Assembly: GCF_025950525.1 (NCBI RefSeq)
Contig: NZ_JAPDGS010000002.1
Location: 310,001 to 374,000, forward strand
Source: Stagnihabitans lacustris
Lineage (GTDB): Bacteria > Pseudomonadota > Alphaproteobacteria > Rhodobacterales > Rhodobacteraceae
Reading direction: 5' to 3'
DNA length: 64,000 nt
In this document: piece after piece, positions 1 through 8,814 of the stretch
How positions within the stretch are numbered: the first letter of the stretch is position 1
Layout: the number at the start of each line of letters is the position of its first letter
Position numbers and translations under genes: made by a program
The notes under the pieces: model-generated
Database searches by the model: none
Told to the model about the DNA's origin: nothing
Seen by the model: only the letters and a program-made list of their open reading frames with translations

Positions 1-2208
1 GTCGCGGAAGGACTGCTGTAGCGCCGGGATATCGGCCACATGGGCGAGGATGCGCAATTCGATCTGGGAATAGTCCAAGCTGACCAGAACCTTACCCTTC
101 GGCGCCACAAAGGCCTCGCGGATGCGGCGGCCTTCCTCTGACCGCACCGGGATGTTCTGCAAATTCGGATCGGTCGAGGCCAGACGCCCCGTCACCGCCC
201 CACTGATCGAATAAGACGTATGCACCCGCCCGGTTTCCGGGTTGATATGGTCCTGCAGCGCATCGGTATAGGTCGATTTCAGCTTGGCCAACTGCCGCCA
301 GTCCAGCACCCGCCCCGGCAGTTCATGTTCGGTGGCCAGGTCCTCCAGCACATCGGCGCCGGTCCCCCAGGCGCCGGTCTTGGTCTTTTCCCCGCCCGGC
401 AGGGACATCTTGTCAAACAGGATCTCGCCCAGCTGCTTCGGCGATCCGACGTTGAACTTCTCGCCGGCGAGGGTCTGAATCTCCTCCTCCAGCTGCGCCA
501 TCTTTTGCGCGAATGCCCCGGACATGCGCGACAGAACCTGGCGGTCGACCTCGATCCCCGCCATTTCCATCTGGGCCAGAACCGGCACCAAGGGCCGCTC
601 CAACGTCTCATAGACCGTGGTGACACGCGCCTGATGCAGTTGCGGTTTGAACAGCTGCCAAAGCCGCAAGGTCACATCAGCATCCTCGGCCGCATAGCGC
701 GTGGCGCGGTCGATATCGACGCGGTCAAAGGTGACAAGGCTTTTGCCCGACCCGATCAGCTCTTTGATCGGGATAGGCGTATGTCCCAGATATTTCTGGG
801 ACAATTCATCCATGCCGTGATTGTGAAGCCCGGCGTGCATGGCATAGGACATCAGCATCGTGTCATCAATCGGCGCGACCTGAACGCCAAGCCGCGCAAA
901 GATCTTGGCGTCGTATTTCATATTCTGCCCGATCTTCAGGACCGCAGGGTCCTCCAGCACGGGTTTCAGCGCCGCCAGCACCTGATCGCGGTCCATTTGC
1001 CCCGGAACCAGCGTCACCTGGCCCAAAAGGTCATCCGTCCCGGTGCGGTGCAGCAGCGGCACATAGCCCGCGACCCCCGGTTCGACGGCCAGCGAGATCC
1101 CGACGATCTCGGCCCGCATCTCGTCAAGACTGGTCGTTTCGGTGTCCACCGCCAGCCAACCCCGCGCCCGCGCCTGGTCGATGAAACCCTGCAGCGCGCC
1201 CATATCCCGGATGCAGACATAGGCCGAGGGGTCGATCGGCTTGGCCTCAAGCTTGGCAGGCTCATGCGCGCCCGCCACCTCATAGCCGCGGTCAGGGGCC
1301 AAAGCCGGCGCCGCAACCCCCAGCTTGTCGCCCACCCGCTTCATCAGCGTGGCGAATTCCATGAGCCGCAGGAACCCCATGACCGTCTCGCCATCCGGCG
1401 GCTGCAGTTCGAAACTGTCCAGCGTCACCCCCACCGGCACATCATCGCGCAACCGCACCAGCTCGCGGGAAATGCGGATCAGGTCGGCATTGTCCACCAG
1501 GGCCTCGCGGCGCTTGGGCTGCTTGATCTCTCCGGCGCGGGCCAACAGCGTGTCCAGATCGCCATATTCGTTGATGAGCAAAGCCGCGGTCTTCAGCCCG
1601 ATCCCCGGCGCGCCCGGCACGTTATCGACCGAATCCCCGGCAAGGCTTTGGACATCCACCACGCGCTCCGGCCCGACGCCGAACTTCTCCAGCACTTCAT
1701 CCCGGCCCAGGCGCTTGTTCTTCATCGGGTCATGCATGTCGACGCCATCGCCGATCAACTGCATCAGGTCCTTGTCCGAGGAAAAGATCGTGACCGTCCC
1801 CCCCGCCTCACGCCCTTGGCGGGCAAAGGTGGCGATGATGTCATCGGCTTCATAGCCGTCGATTTCCAGGCAGGCGACGTTGAAGGCGCGGGTGGCATCG
1901 CGGGTCAGGGGGAACTGGGGGCGCAGGTCCTCGGGCAGGGGGGGGCGGTTGGCCTTGTAAAGGTCGTAGATGTCGTTGCGAAAGGTCTTGGACCCGGCGT
2001 CAAAGATCACCGCGATATGGGTGGGGCCCTGCGCGCGGGCGGCGGTCAGCTCGCCCCAAAGCAGGTTGCAGAACCCCGCGACGGCGCCGACGGGCAGGCC
2101 ATCCGACTTGCGCGTCAAAGGAGGCAGCGCGTGATAGGCCCGAAAGATAAAGGCCGATCCGTCGATCAGATGAAGATGATGCCCTTTGCCGAAACCCGTC
2201 GAAGTCAT
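1..2208 (-). CDS. polA: DNA polymerase I, 5' part (runs off the left edge)
   Basis: DNA polymerase I fills gaps in repair and replaces RNA primers. Read from 2208 leftward, 736 codons are present and the reading frame is still open at base 1. Roughly 200 C-terminal residues of the usual ~930 are therefore outside the window. The N-terminal 5'-3' exonuclease begins near IDGSAFIFRAYHALPPL and contains the Asp cluster EIDGYEADD and the helix-hairpin-helix region GDSVDNVPGAPGIG. The 3'-5' exonuclease domain starts at AVDTETTSLDEM, which keeps the D-x-E metal motif, so proofreading is probably intact. The polymerase domain is visible up to SLDYSQIELRILAH (motif A). The ATG at 2208 is the only sensible start. 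A long open frame on the opposite strand is a high-GC shadow. Confidence 0.97.
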   Translation of the reverse strand, partial: MTSTGFGKGHHLHLIDGSAFIFRAYHALPPLTRKSDGLPVGAVAGFCNLLWGELTAARAQGPTHIAVIFDAGSKTFRNDIYDLYKANRPPLPEDLRPQFPLTRDATRAFNVACLEIDGYEADDIIATFARQGREAGGTVTIFSSDKDLMQLIGDGVDMHDPMKNKRLGRDEVLEKFGVGPERVVDVQSLAGDSVDNVPGAPGIGLKTAALLINEYGDLDTLLARAGEIKQPKRREALVDNADLIRISRELVRLRDDVPVGVTLDSFELQPPDGETVMGFLRLMEFATLMKRVGDKLGVAAPALAPDRGYEVAGAHEPAKLEAKPIDPSAYVCIRDMGALQGFIDQARARGWLAVDTETTSLDEMRAEIVGISLAVEPGVAGYVPLLHRTGTDDLLGQVTLVPGQMDRDQVLAALKPVLEDPAVLKIGQNMKYDAKIFARLGVQVAPIDDTMLMSYAMHAGLHNHGMDELSQKYLGHTPIPIKELIGSGKSLVTFDRVDIDRATRYAAEDADVTLRLWQLFKPQLHQARVTTVYETLERPLVPVLAQMEMAGIEVDRQVLSRMSGAFAQKMAQLEEEIQTLAGEKFNVGSPKQLGEILFDKMSLPGGEKTKTGAWGTGADVLEDLATEHELPGRVLDWRQLAKLKSTYTDALQDHINPETGRVHTSYSISGAVTGRLASTDPNLQNIPVRSEEGRRIREAFVAPKGKVLVSLDYSQIELRILAHVADIPALQQSFRD

Positions 2209-2384
2209 TGGTCGCGCCCCCTGTTTGCGGCTCACAATGCCATCAAAGCGCGGAAACTGCCACCGGGGGAAAGAGGGTGTCCAAGGGAGTTTTCAAGCGC
2301 CAAGTCTGGCCGCGCCAACCATCGCAGCAGCCAGCAAGTCTCCAAGCCCAAGCGCAAAGCGGCGACCCGAACCGCTCAGCTCCT

Positions 2385-2474
2385 GATTTCACACTGGCCC
2401 AAATACTCACGGGGATTTTCGAGGGGGCCGTGGCCCCCTTGAAGCAGGGGGTCCGGGGGGCGGCAGCCCCCCGG
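2385..2474 (-). repeat. Dispersed hairpin/core repeat, copy A, in the polA upstream region
   Basis: The stretch 2209-2530 has no gene. On the minus strand it holds two GC hairpins (stem arms around 2457-2474 and 2425-2440). They are followed by the core GTGAGTATTTGGGCCAGTG with a TGAAATC end at 2385-2410. The order is zinc-finger gene stop, hairpins, core, polA. The same hairpin-plus-core arrangement recurs at 12431, 15173, 19085, 22904, 39990, 40043 and 41027. The hairpins could end the upstream transcript; the role of the core is unknown. Confidence 0.75.
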
Positions 2475-2530
2475 CTACCGCGCGCAGGTCCCAAGGGCGT
2501 CAGCCCGCAGGGGGCCTGCGCGCCACCGCT

Positions 2531-2713
2531 TCAGTGGTCCGAATGGGCGTGGTCGCGGTCGATTTCAAACCGCTTGTCGCAATAGCCACATTCGACGAAG
2601 CCGGTGTCCTCGGGGATCGACAGCCAGACGCGGGGATGGCCCAAGGCCCCCTCGCCGCCGTCGCAGGCGACTTTCCAAGAGGTCACTTTCTGGGTTTCGG
2701 GTGCATTGCTCAT
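2531..2713 (-). CDS. Small zf-CHCC zinc-finger protein
   Basis: A 60-residue protein with one compact metal-binding unit: Cys in VACDG, His in LGHPRVW, and the pair CGYC near the C-terminus (CHCC spacing). This is the zinc-finger family related to the mitochondrial complex I subunit NDUFS6, which accompanies NADH dehydrogenase in alphaproteobacteria. A complex I role is inferred from the family; no nuo gene is in the window. Three ATG codons lie in tandem. The third (2713) has the best spacing to the AGGA ribosome site, so it was chosen over 2719 and 2770. Confidence 0.85.
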   Translation of the reverse strand: MSNAPETQKVTSWKVACDGGEGALGHPRVWLSIPEDTGFVECGYCDKRFEIDRDHAHSDH

Positions 2714-2800
2714 CATCATATCCTGCCAAGCGTTCGGGCCAAAGTTTCGGGGCCAAAGGTTCAGACCCAAATTACCCTGCCGCGCCCGCGAACAAAAGCC

Positions 2801-3580
2801 CTATTGCCCGCCGATCAGCCGATCCCGCGCCTTCAGCGCCGCAAGCCAGCCCAGGCCATGCACGGTGGCCCGCGTGGGCCGGTATTCCGCCGCCACCCAG
2901 CCTGCATAACCCGCCGCATCCAGGTCGCGGAACATCGCCGTCAGGTCGAACCCGCCGCCCCCCGGCTCGCCCCGGCCCGGAAAGCCTGCGATCTGCACAT
3001 GGCTCACCCGCTCGCGGTGCTTTTCCCAGACCGCCTGCGCGTCTCCATGGATGCGCGCCGCGTGCCAAAGGTCGAATTGCAGCCCGATCCGCGGATGGTC
3101 GAGGTCGGCCAAGATCCGCCCCGCCTGGTCAAAATCGTTCAGGAAATAGCCCGGCCAATCCTCGGCGTTCAGCGGCTCGATGGTCAGGCCAAGGTCGGGC
3201 ACCTGATCCGCCGCCCAGGCCAGGTTTTCGGCAAAGACCTGCACGGCCTCGGGGCCGCGCGCACAGCCGGCCATCACATGGATCAGCCCGGCACCCAGCC
3301 CGGTGGCCACCTCTGCCGCCTTCAGGAAATGGTCGCGAAAGGCCGCCTCCGCGCCCGGCACCGCCGCATGGCCGCGCTCTCCAGCCGCCCAATCCCCCGC
3401 AGGCGTGTTGACCAACGCCAGCGGCAGCCCGCCCAAAGCCGCCTTCCACTCGGCCACCCCATGGTCATAGGGGAACAGCACTTCCACCCCATCGAACCCC
3501 GCCTGACCGGCCAAGCCAGGGCGATCCAGGGCCGGAACCTCGGTGAACAACAGCGTGATATTGGCGGCGTATCGGGGCAT
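2801..3580 (-). CDS. hyi: Hydroxypyruvate isomerase / OtnI-type TIM-barrel isomerase
   Basis: A 259-residue xylose-isomerase-like TIM-barrel protein, the usual length for Hyi, which interconverts hydroxypyruvate and tartronate semialdehyde. Family features seen are the start MPRYAANITLLF, the metal/catalytic strand LTIEPLN, QFDLWHAARIHGD, HVQIAGFPGRGEP and AAEYRP near the end. The ATG shares one base with the TGA of the upstream DUF1285 gene (TGATG), so translation is probably coupled. Glycolate oxidase genes about 10 kb away would feed the same glyoxylate pathway, though they are not linked to it here. An OtnI activity on 2-oxo-tetronate is a possible alternative. Confidence 0.85.
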   Translation of the reverse strand: MPRYAANITLLFTEVPALDRPGLAGQAGFDGVEVLFPYDHGVAEWKAALGGLPLALVNTPAGDWAAGERGHAAVPGAEAAFRDHFLKAAEVATGLGAGLIHVMAGCARGPEAVQVFAENLAWAADQVPDLGLTIEPLNAEDWPGYFLNDFDQAGRILADLDHPRIGLQFDLWHAARIHGDAQAVWEKHRERVSHVQIAGFPGRGEPGGGGFDLTAMFRDLDAAGYAGWVAAEYRPTRATVHGLGWLAALKARDRLIGGQ

Positions 3581-4152
3581 CAGGTCAGGTCTTGGCTTCT
3601 TGTCACCGGGAAAAAGGCGCCCTGAGACCAGAGCCCGAACCAGCTATCCCCGTCTTTTTCTTCATGGCAACCCAATTCGACCAATCGGTAGAAAGTCTTG
3701 CGGTCGATCAAGGCCCACAAACCCGCCCGCACATGGATATAGGGCGTGGCCTCAAAGCCCCTGTCGCGCATCTCGATGGCATGCCCCGGCCCGGCCACGA
3801 CCTCGTCTTCGGTCTTGGTGACAAAGCTTAGAACCTGGTCCCGCCCCTCGCCCGTGGCCGTCACATCGACGACCAGCAAAGGCGCGTCGTCGACCACGAT
3901 CTGAACCTTTTCGGCGGGCGTCACCAGAAAGTAATCCTCGCCCTCGCGCTTCAGGATCGAGGAAAACAGCTTCACCATCCGCTCGCGGCCAATCGGCGTG
4001 CCCAGATAGAACCAGGTCCCATCCCGCGCGATCCGCATGTCGATCGGCCCGCAAAACGGCGGGTTCCACAGATGCACCGGCGGAGGGCCCTTTTGCTTGG
4101 CCACCGCCTTCATCAGCCCATCCGCATCCGGTTTCACGATCATTTGTGCCAT
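3580..4152 (-). CDS. DUF1285 family protein
   Basis: A 190-residue cytoplasmic protein of the DUF1285 family, which has known structures but no assigned reaction. Recognisable parts are PPVHLWNPPFCGPIDMRI in the N-terminal third, DGTWFYLGTPIGRERMVKLFS, and ALIDRKTFYRLVELG near the C-terminus. It is transcribed divergently from moxR across 71 bases and overlaps hyi by one base, so the two minus-strand genes are likely one operon. No signal peptide or membrane segment is visible. Confidence 0.85.
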   Translation of the reverse strand: MAQMIVKPDADGLMKAVAKQKGPPPVHLWNPPFCGPIDMRIARDGTWFYLGTPIGRERMVKLFSSILKREGEDYFLVTPAEKVQIVVDDAPLLVVDVTATGEGRDQVLSFVTKTEDEVVAGPGHAIEMRDRGFEATPYIHVRAGLWALIDRKTFYRLVELGCHEEKDGDSWFGLWSQGAFFPVTRSQDLT

Positions 4153-4223
4153 TTCGCCTTTTGCCGTTTGTGCCTGCGCCCAAGATTGGGTTTAGTGGCC
4201 CCAAAGTCCAGCAGGAGAACCAG

Positions 4224-5225
4224 ATGTCAGATGCAACCCTCGTTCAAGCCATCGAAACGCTTGAAGAGAAGCTCGCTGCGGCCCGCACTTCGGTCGCTGG
4301 CAGGTTCATCGGGCAAGAGGCGGTGGTAGAGCTGACCATGGCCGCGATCCTGTCGGGCGGTCATGCCTTGTTGGTCGGGCTTCCGGGTCTGGGGAAAACC
4401 CTGCTGGTCGATACTTTGGCGACCGTGATGGGGCTGAAGGCCAACCGCATCCAGTTCACCCCCGACCTGATGCCCGCCGATATCCTGGGGTCAGAGGTGC
4501 TGGAAACCGCCGCCGACGGGACGCGCAGCTTCCGCTTCCTTCCCGGTCCGGTGTTTTGCGAACTGCTGATGGCCGACGAGATCAACCGCGCCAGCCCCCG
4601 CACGCAATCCGCCCTTTTGCAGGCCATGCAGGAACGCGAAGTGACCATCGCGGGCGTCCATCGCAAGCTTGGCCCGCCCTTTCACGTGCTGGCCACCCAG
4701 AACCCGATTGAACAAGAGGGCACCTATCCCCTGCCCGAGGCGCAATTGGACCGCTTTCTGGTTCAGGTCGATGTGCCCTATCCGACCCGCGCCGCCGAAC
4801 GCGATATCCTGATGGCCACCACCGGGGCCACGCAATCCACGGCGGAAGCCATCTTTACGCCCCTTGAGCTGATGGCCGCGCAAGACCTCGTCCGCCGCAT
4901 GCCCGTAGGCGACAAGGTGGTCGAGGCGATCCTTGACCTTGTCCGCGCCTGCCGTCCTGGCGAGCCCGAGGGCCGTGACCTGTCCGAGACGCTGTCCTGG
5001 GGCCCCGGTCCCCGCGCAGCCCAGGCCTTGATGCTGACCGTCCGGGCGCGTGCCTTGCTGCGGGGTGCGCTGGCGCCCTCGCTGGACGATGTGGCGGCCA
5101 TGGCCAAACCGGTGCTGGAGCATCGCATGGCGCTGTCCTTTGCCGCGCGTGCAAGGGGCGAGAGCCTGGCCGCCGTCATCGCCCGCACCACCTCCCGCGT
5201 GTTGCGCCTTGAGGCCGCCGCGTGA
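4224..5225 (+). CDS. moxR: MoxR-family AAA+ ATPase
   Basis: A 333-residue AAA+ ATPase of the MoxR group. Walker A GLPGLGKT lies at residues 52-59, Walker B is MADEINR, and sensor 1 is LATQNPIEQEG. MoxR proteins act as chaperone-like ATPases, usually with a VWA/DUF58 partner encoded next door, as here. The start at 4224 follows GCAGGAGAACCAG; an upstream in-frame GTG (4146) would lie almost in the DUF1285 start and is rejected. The stop overlaps the next start by four bases (GTGA). Confidence 0.93.
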   Translation: MSDATLVQAIETLEEKLAAARTSVAGRFIGQEAVVELTMAAILSGGHALLVGLPGLGKTLLVDTLATVMGLKANRIQFTPDLMPADILGSEVLETAADGTRSFRFLPGPVFCELLMADEINRASPRTQSALLQAMQEREVTIAGVHRKLGPPFHVLATQNPIEQEGTYPLPEAQLDRFLVQVDVPYPTRAAERDILMATTGATQSTAEAIFTPLELMAAQDLVRRMPVGDKVVEAILDLVRACRPGEPEGRDLSETLSWGPGPRAAQALMLTVRARALLRGALAPSLDDVAAMAKPVLEHRMALSFAARARGESLAAVIARTTSRVLRLEAAA

Positions 5226-6112
5226 CTTTGTCTGACCCCAAGGCGCCAGACCTTCGCGCGCCGGGCCTTCGCGCAAGGGCCGAGGCGCTTGGCCATTCCC
5301 TGCCGCCCCTGTTGGCCGAGGCAGAGCGTTTGGCGCAGACCGTGACCTGGGGTGAACATGGCCGCCGCCGCGCGGGCCGCGGCGATGACTTCTGGCAATA
5401 CCGCGCCGCCCATCCGGGCGATGAATACCGCGCGATTGACTGGCGACACTCGGCGCGGTCCGATGGGGCCTATGTCCGCGAAAAGGAATGGCAGGCGGCG
5501 CAAAAGATCACGCTTTGGGTCGATCCGGCGCAGTCGATGGCGTTCAGCGACGGGGGCCGCGCCCCGAAATCCGACCGCGCCCGGCTTCTGGCGCTGGCCC
5601 TGGCCGTGCTGCTGTTGCGCGGCGGGGAACAGGTCGGGCTTGCGGGCGCCTCCCATCCCCGCGCGGGCAAGGGCCAGATGCTGCGGCTGATCGAAAGCCT
5701 GGCGCTGGACCTGTCGCAGGCCGATTACGGCGCGCCGATCCCGGGCTTTGCGCCCCATGGCCGGGCGGTGTTCCTGTCGGATTTCCTGGGCGATCTTGCG
5801 CCGCTGGAGGCCGCCTTGCACACAGCCACAGGCCAAGGCGTGCGCGGTCTGCTGATCCAGGTCCTTGACCCCGCCGAAGAGGACTTCCCCTTTCACGGTC
5901 GCACGCTGTTCACCTCGATGGCCGGCAGCCTTTCGCATGAAACGCAATCCGCCGCCGACCTGCGCGCCCGCTATCTGGCGCGGCTGGCCGAACGCAAGGA
6001 CCGGCTGGCCGACCTTGCCCGGGCGGCGGGCTGGCAATTCCTCTCGCATCACACCGGCGCCCCGGCGCAAACCGCGCTCTTGTGGGCCTATCGCGCGTTG
6101 GAGGCGACATGA
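5222..6112 (+). CDS. DUF58 domain protein, partner of MoxR
   Basis: A 296-residue soluble protein. The DUF58 signature is clear (RRAGRGDDFWQYRAAHPGD, then RAIDWRHSARSD). It is followed by a VWA-like fold whose first strand reads LWVDPAQSMAF, a degenerate metal-site motif. DUF58 proteins are the usual partners of MoxR ATPases. Translation starts at a GTG that overlaps the moxR stop and ends overlapping the ATG of the next gene (ATGA), so the operon is translationally coupled. The substrate of the complex is unknown. Confidence 0.88.
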   Translation: MTLSDPKAPDLRAPGLRARAEALGHSLPPLLAEAERLAQTVTWGEHGRRRAGRGDDFWQYRAAHPGDEYRAIDWRHSARSDGAYVREKEWQAAQKITLWVDPAQSMAFSDGGRAPKSDRARLLALALAVLLLRGGEQVGLAGASHPRAGKGQMLRLIESLALDLSQADYGAPIPGFAPHGRAVFLSDFLGDLAPLEAALHTATGQGVRGLLIQVLDPAEEDFPFHGRTLFTSMAGSLSHETQSAADLRARYLARLAERKDRLADLARAAGWQFLSHHTGAPAQTALLWAYRALEAT

Positions 6113-8814
6113 TCGGCTTTGCCTCTCCGCTGATCCTTTTGGCGCTGGTTGCGGTGCCGGTGCTGTGGTTCCTGTTGCGCGCCATTCCGCCCGCGCCGAT
6201 CACGCGGCGGTTCCCCGGCGTGGCCCTGATGCTGGGGCTGGCGGATGAAAACCGGCAGGCGGCGCGGACGCCGTGGTGGCTGCTTTTGCTGCGGATGCTG
6301 GCGGTGACGGCGGCGGTGCTGGGCTTTGCCGGGCCGGTGCTGAACCCCTCTGAGGCCAATCTTAGCCGCAAGCCCCTGCTGATCCTGTTCGACGGCGGTT
6401 GGGCCGAGGCCGCCGATTGGCCGCAGCGCCTGGCCAAGGCCGCCAGCCTGATCGATGCCGCCGAACGGATGGGCCGCCCCGTCGCCGTGGCTTTGCTGAC
6501 CGATGCCCCCGGCGTGCCGGTCTTTCAGGCCGCCGATCAGGTCAAGGGCCGCATCGCCGGCCTGACCCCACGGCCCTGGCTTGCCGATATGGACGCCTTT
6601 GCGGGCACCCTGCCAGAGGGGGCGTTCGACACGATCTGGCTGTCGGATGGCTTGTCGCATGATGGCCGCCCGGTGCTGGCCGCAAGCCTGCAAGCGCGCG
6701 GCGAGGTGACGGTGCTGACCGGTGCTGCGCCGGTGCTGGCCCTGCTTCCCACCACGACCGAGGCGGGCAAGCTGAAGGTTCAGGCGCTGCGCTTTCCTGC
6801 CGGCGAGGCCATAGCGACCGTCATCGCCCGTGGGCCCGACCCTTCGGGACAGGACCGCGAATTGGCGCGGGCGGAATTGACCTTTCAGGACGGCCGCGCC
6901 GAGGCGCTGATGGACCTGCCGCCCGAACTGCGCAACCGCGTCACGCGGCTGGTGATCGACGGCCCGCCCTCGGCAGGGACCCTGGGTCTGGCCGGTGACA
7001 GTTTCAAACGCCGCAAGATCGCGTTGGTGTCCGATGCGGCCGAGGGCGAGGGGCTTCAACTGCTGGCCCCGCTGCACTACCTGCGTCAGGCGCTTGCGCC
7101 CTCGGCTGATCTGATCGAGGGCGCGGTGGCCGATGTGGTGCCTGCCAAGCCCGATGTGATCGTCATGGCCGATGTGGCGACCCTGCCCGACACCGAGGCC
7201 GAGGCGCTGCGGGTCTGGGTCGAAAAGGGCGGGCTGCTTTTGCGCTTTGCCGGGCCGCGGATGGCCGCCGCCGATCTGGCCGACGATCTCTTGATGCCGG
7301 TGCGGCTGCGCGCGGGTGGCCTGACCTCTGGCGGAACAATGAGCTGGGGGGAGCCCAAGGGCCTTGCCGCCTTCCCCGACAGCTCGCCGTTCCGCGGCCT
7401 GGCCTTGCCCGGCGATGTGACGGTGCGCACACAGGTGCTGGCCGAACCGGGGCCAGAGCTTGCGGACAGCACCTTGGCCTTGCTGGACGACGGCACGCCT
7501 TTGGTGACGCGCGCTGGCCTGGGTGCGGGTCAGGTCGTGCTGTTCCATGTGACGGCCAATGCGGAATGGTCCAGCCTGCCGCTGTCGGGTCTGTTCGTGC
7601 AGATGCTGGACCGGCTGGCGATCTCGGCTGGGGGGGCGTTGGAGCCCGGAAGCCTGACCGGCCTGACCTGGACGCCGAAGCGGCTGGTCGATGGCTTTGG
7701 CGGGCTGGAGGATGCGGGCGGGCTGGCGGGCGTTCCCGGGGCCATGCTGGAACGCACGCTGAAGGCGGGGCCCTTCGCGGCGGCTCCGGCGGGGCTGTAT
7801 CAAAACGAGGCGCGGGTGGTGGCGATCAATGCGGTGCCCAAGGATTTCCGGATGGCCGAGGCGGGTTGGCCGGATGGCGTTGCACGGGGCGACCTGTCCT
7901 TGCCGCAGGAACGCGCGCTGAAGGGGCCGCTGCTGGCGCTGGCCATGGCCTTGATGACGCTGGATATCCTGGGGACGCTGGCTGTCTCGGGGCGGCTGAT
8001 GCGGGTGGCGGTGGTTCTGCTGGCGCTGGGTTTCGTGCCGGAGGCCCGCGCCGATGATGCCACCGATGATGCCAGGGCGATCATGGCGACGCAGGGCGTG
8101 GTTCTGGCCCATGTCCTGACCGGGGATCAGACGGTGGACGACACCGCCGAAGCCGGGCTTCAGGGCCTGTCCGAAGAGCTGATGTATCGCACCGCCATCG
8201 AGCCCCTGGCCCCGATGGGCGTCGATATCGAGGCCGACGAGCTGGCGTTTTTCCCCTTCCTGTATTGGCCCGTGACCGCCGATGCCGCCACGCCCTCGGC
8301 GGCGGCCTATGCCAAGCTGAACCGCTATCTGCGGACCGGGGGGATGATCCTGTTTGACACCCGTGATGCCGAATACGGTGCGGGCTCGCCCGAGACCCAG
8401 GCGCTGCAGCGGATCACGCAGGGCCTGGATATCCCCGCGCTGGAGCCCATTCCCCAGGATCACGTCCTGACCCGGACCTTCTATCTGCTGCAGACCTTTC
8501 CGGGCCGCTTTACCGACGGCACCCTTTGGGTCGAGGCCGCGCCCCCCGACGCCACCCAGGCCGAGGGGATGCCGTTTCGCAACCTGAACGACGGGGTGAC
8601 GCCGGTGGTCTTCGGCGCCAATGACTATGCCGCCGCCTGGGCTGTGGATGGCGACGGGTTGCCCCTGCTTCCGGTCGGGCGCGGCATGGCGGGGGATGAT
8701 CAGCGCGAATATGCTTACCGCTTTGGCATCAACCTGATCATGCATGTGCTGACCGGCAATTACAAATCCGACCAGGTCCATGTTCCGGCCCTGCTGGAAA
8801 GGCTGGGGCAATGA
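6109..8814 (+). CDS. DUF4159 protein with BatA-type membrane N-terminus
   Basis: A 901-residue membrane protein. The N-terminus carries two hydrophobic segments with the BatA aerotolerance layout (SPLILLALVAVPVLWFLL, then a helix near residue 65). A large periplasmic or cytoplasmic VWA-like part follows. A hydrophobic stretch near residues 600-645 ends in an Ala-x-Ala-like site (PEARA), and residues ~650-901 form the DUF4159 domain (FFPFLYWPV, GGMILFDTRD, LTRTFYLLQTFPGRF). The internal hydrophobic block suggests that the DUF4159 domain lies outside the cytoplasm. The start at 6109 overlaps the DUF58 stop; an in-frame GTG at 6082 is inside that gene. Function is unknown, but it belongs to the MoxR system. 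Confidence 0.88.
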   Translation: MIGFASPLILLALVAVPVLWFLLRAIPPAPITRRFPGVALMLGLADENRQAARTPWWLLLLRMLAVTAAVLGFAGPVLNPSEANLSRKPLLILFDGGWAEAADWPQRLAKAASLIDAAERMGRPVAVALLTDAPGVPVFQAADQVKGRIAGLTPRPWLADMDAFAGTLPEGAFDTIWLSDGLSHDGRPVLAASLQARGEVTVLTGAAPVLALLPTTTEAGKLKVQALRFPAGEAIATVIARGPDPSGQDRELARAELTFQDGRAEALMDLPPELRNRVTRLVIDGPPSAGTLGLAGDSFKRRKIALVSDAAEGEGLQLLAPLHYLRQALAPSADLIEGAVADVVPAKPDVIVMADVATLPDTEAEALRVWVEKGGLLLRFAGPRMAAADLADDLLMPVRLRAGGLTSGGTMSWGEPKGLAAFPDSSPFRGLALPGDVTVRTQVLAEPGPELADSTLALLDDGTPLVTRAGLGAGQVVLFHVTANAEWSSLPLSGLFVQMLDRLAISAGGALEPGSLTGLTWTPKRLVDGFGGLEDAGGLAGVPGAMLERTLKAGPFAAAPAGLYQNEARVVAINAVPKDFRMAEAGWPDGVARGDLSLPQERALKGPLLALAMALMTLDILGTLAVSGRLMRVAVVLLALGFVPEARADDATDDARAIMATQGVVLAHVLTGDQTVDDTAEAGLQGLSEELMYRTAIEPLAPMGVDIEADELAFFPFLYWPVTADAATPSAAAYAKLNRYLRTGGMILFDTRDAEYGAGSPETQALQRITQGLDIPALEPIPQDHVLTRTFYLLQTFPGRFTDGTLWVEAAPPDATQAEGMPFRNLNDGVTPVVFGANDYAAAWAVDGDGLPLLPVGRGMAGDDQREYAYRFGINLIMHVLTGNYKSDQVHVPALLERLGQ

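Noticed and set aside
220..2442. Long plus-strand open frame of 740 codons over polA
   Set aside because: It is antisense to polA, is rich in Arg/His/Gln/Pro as expected of GC-rich shadows, and has no recognisable domain.
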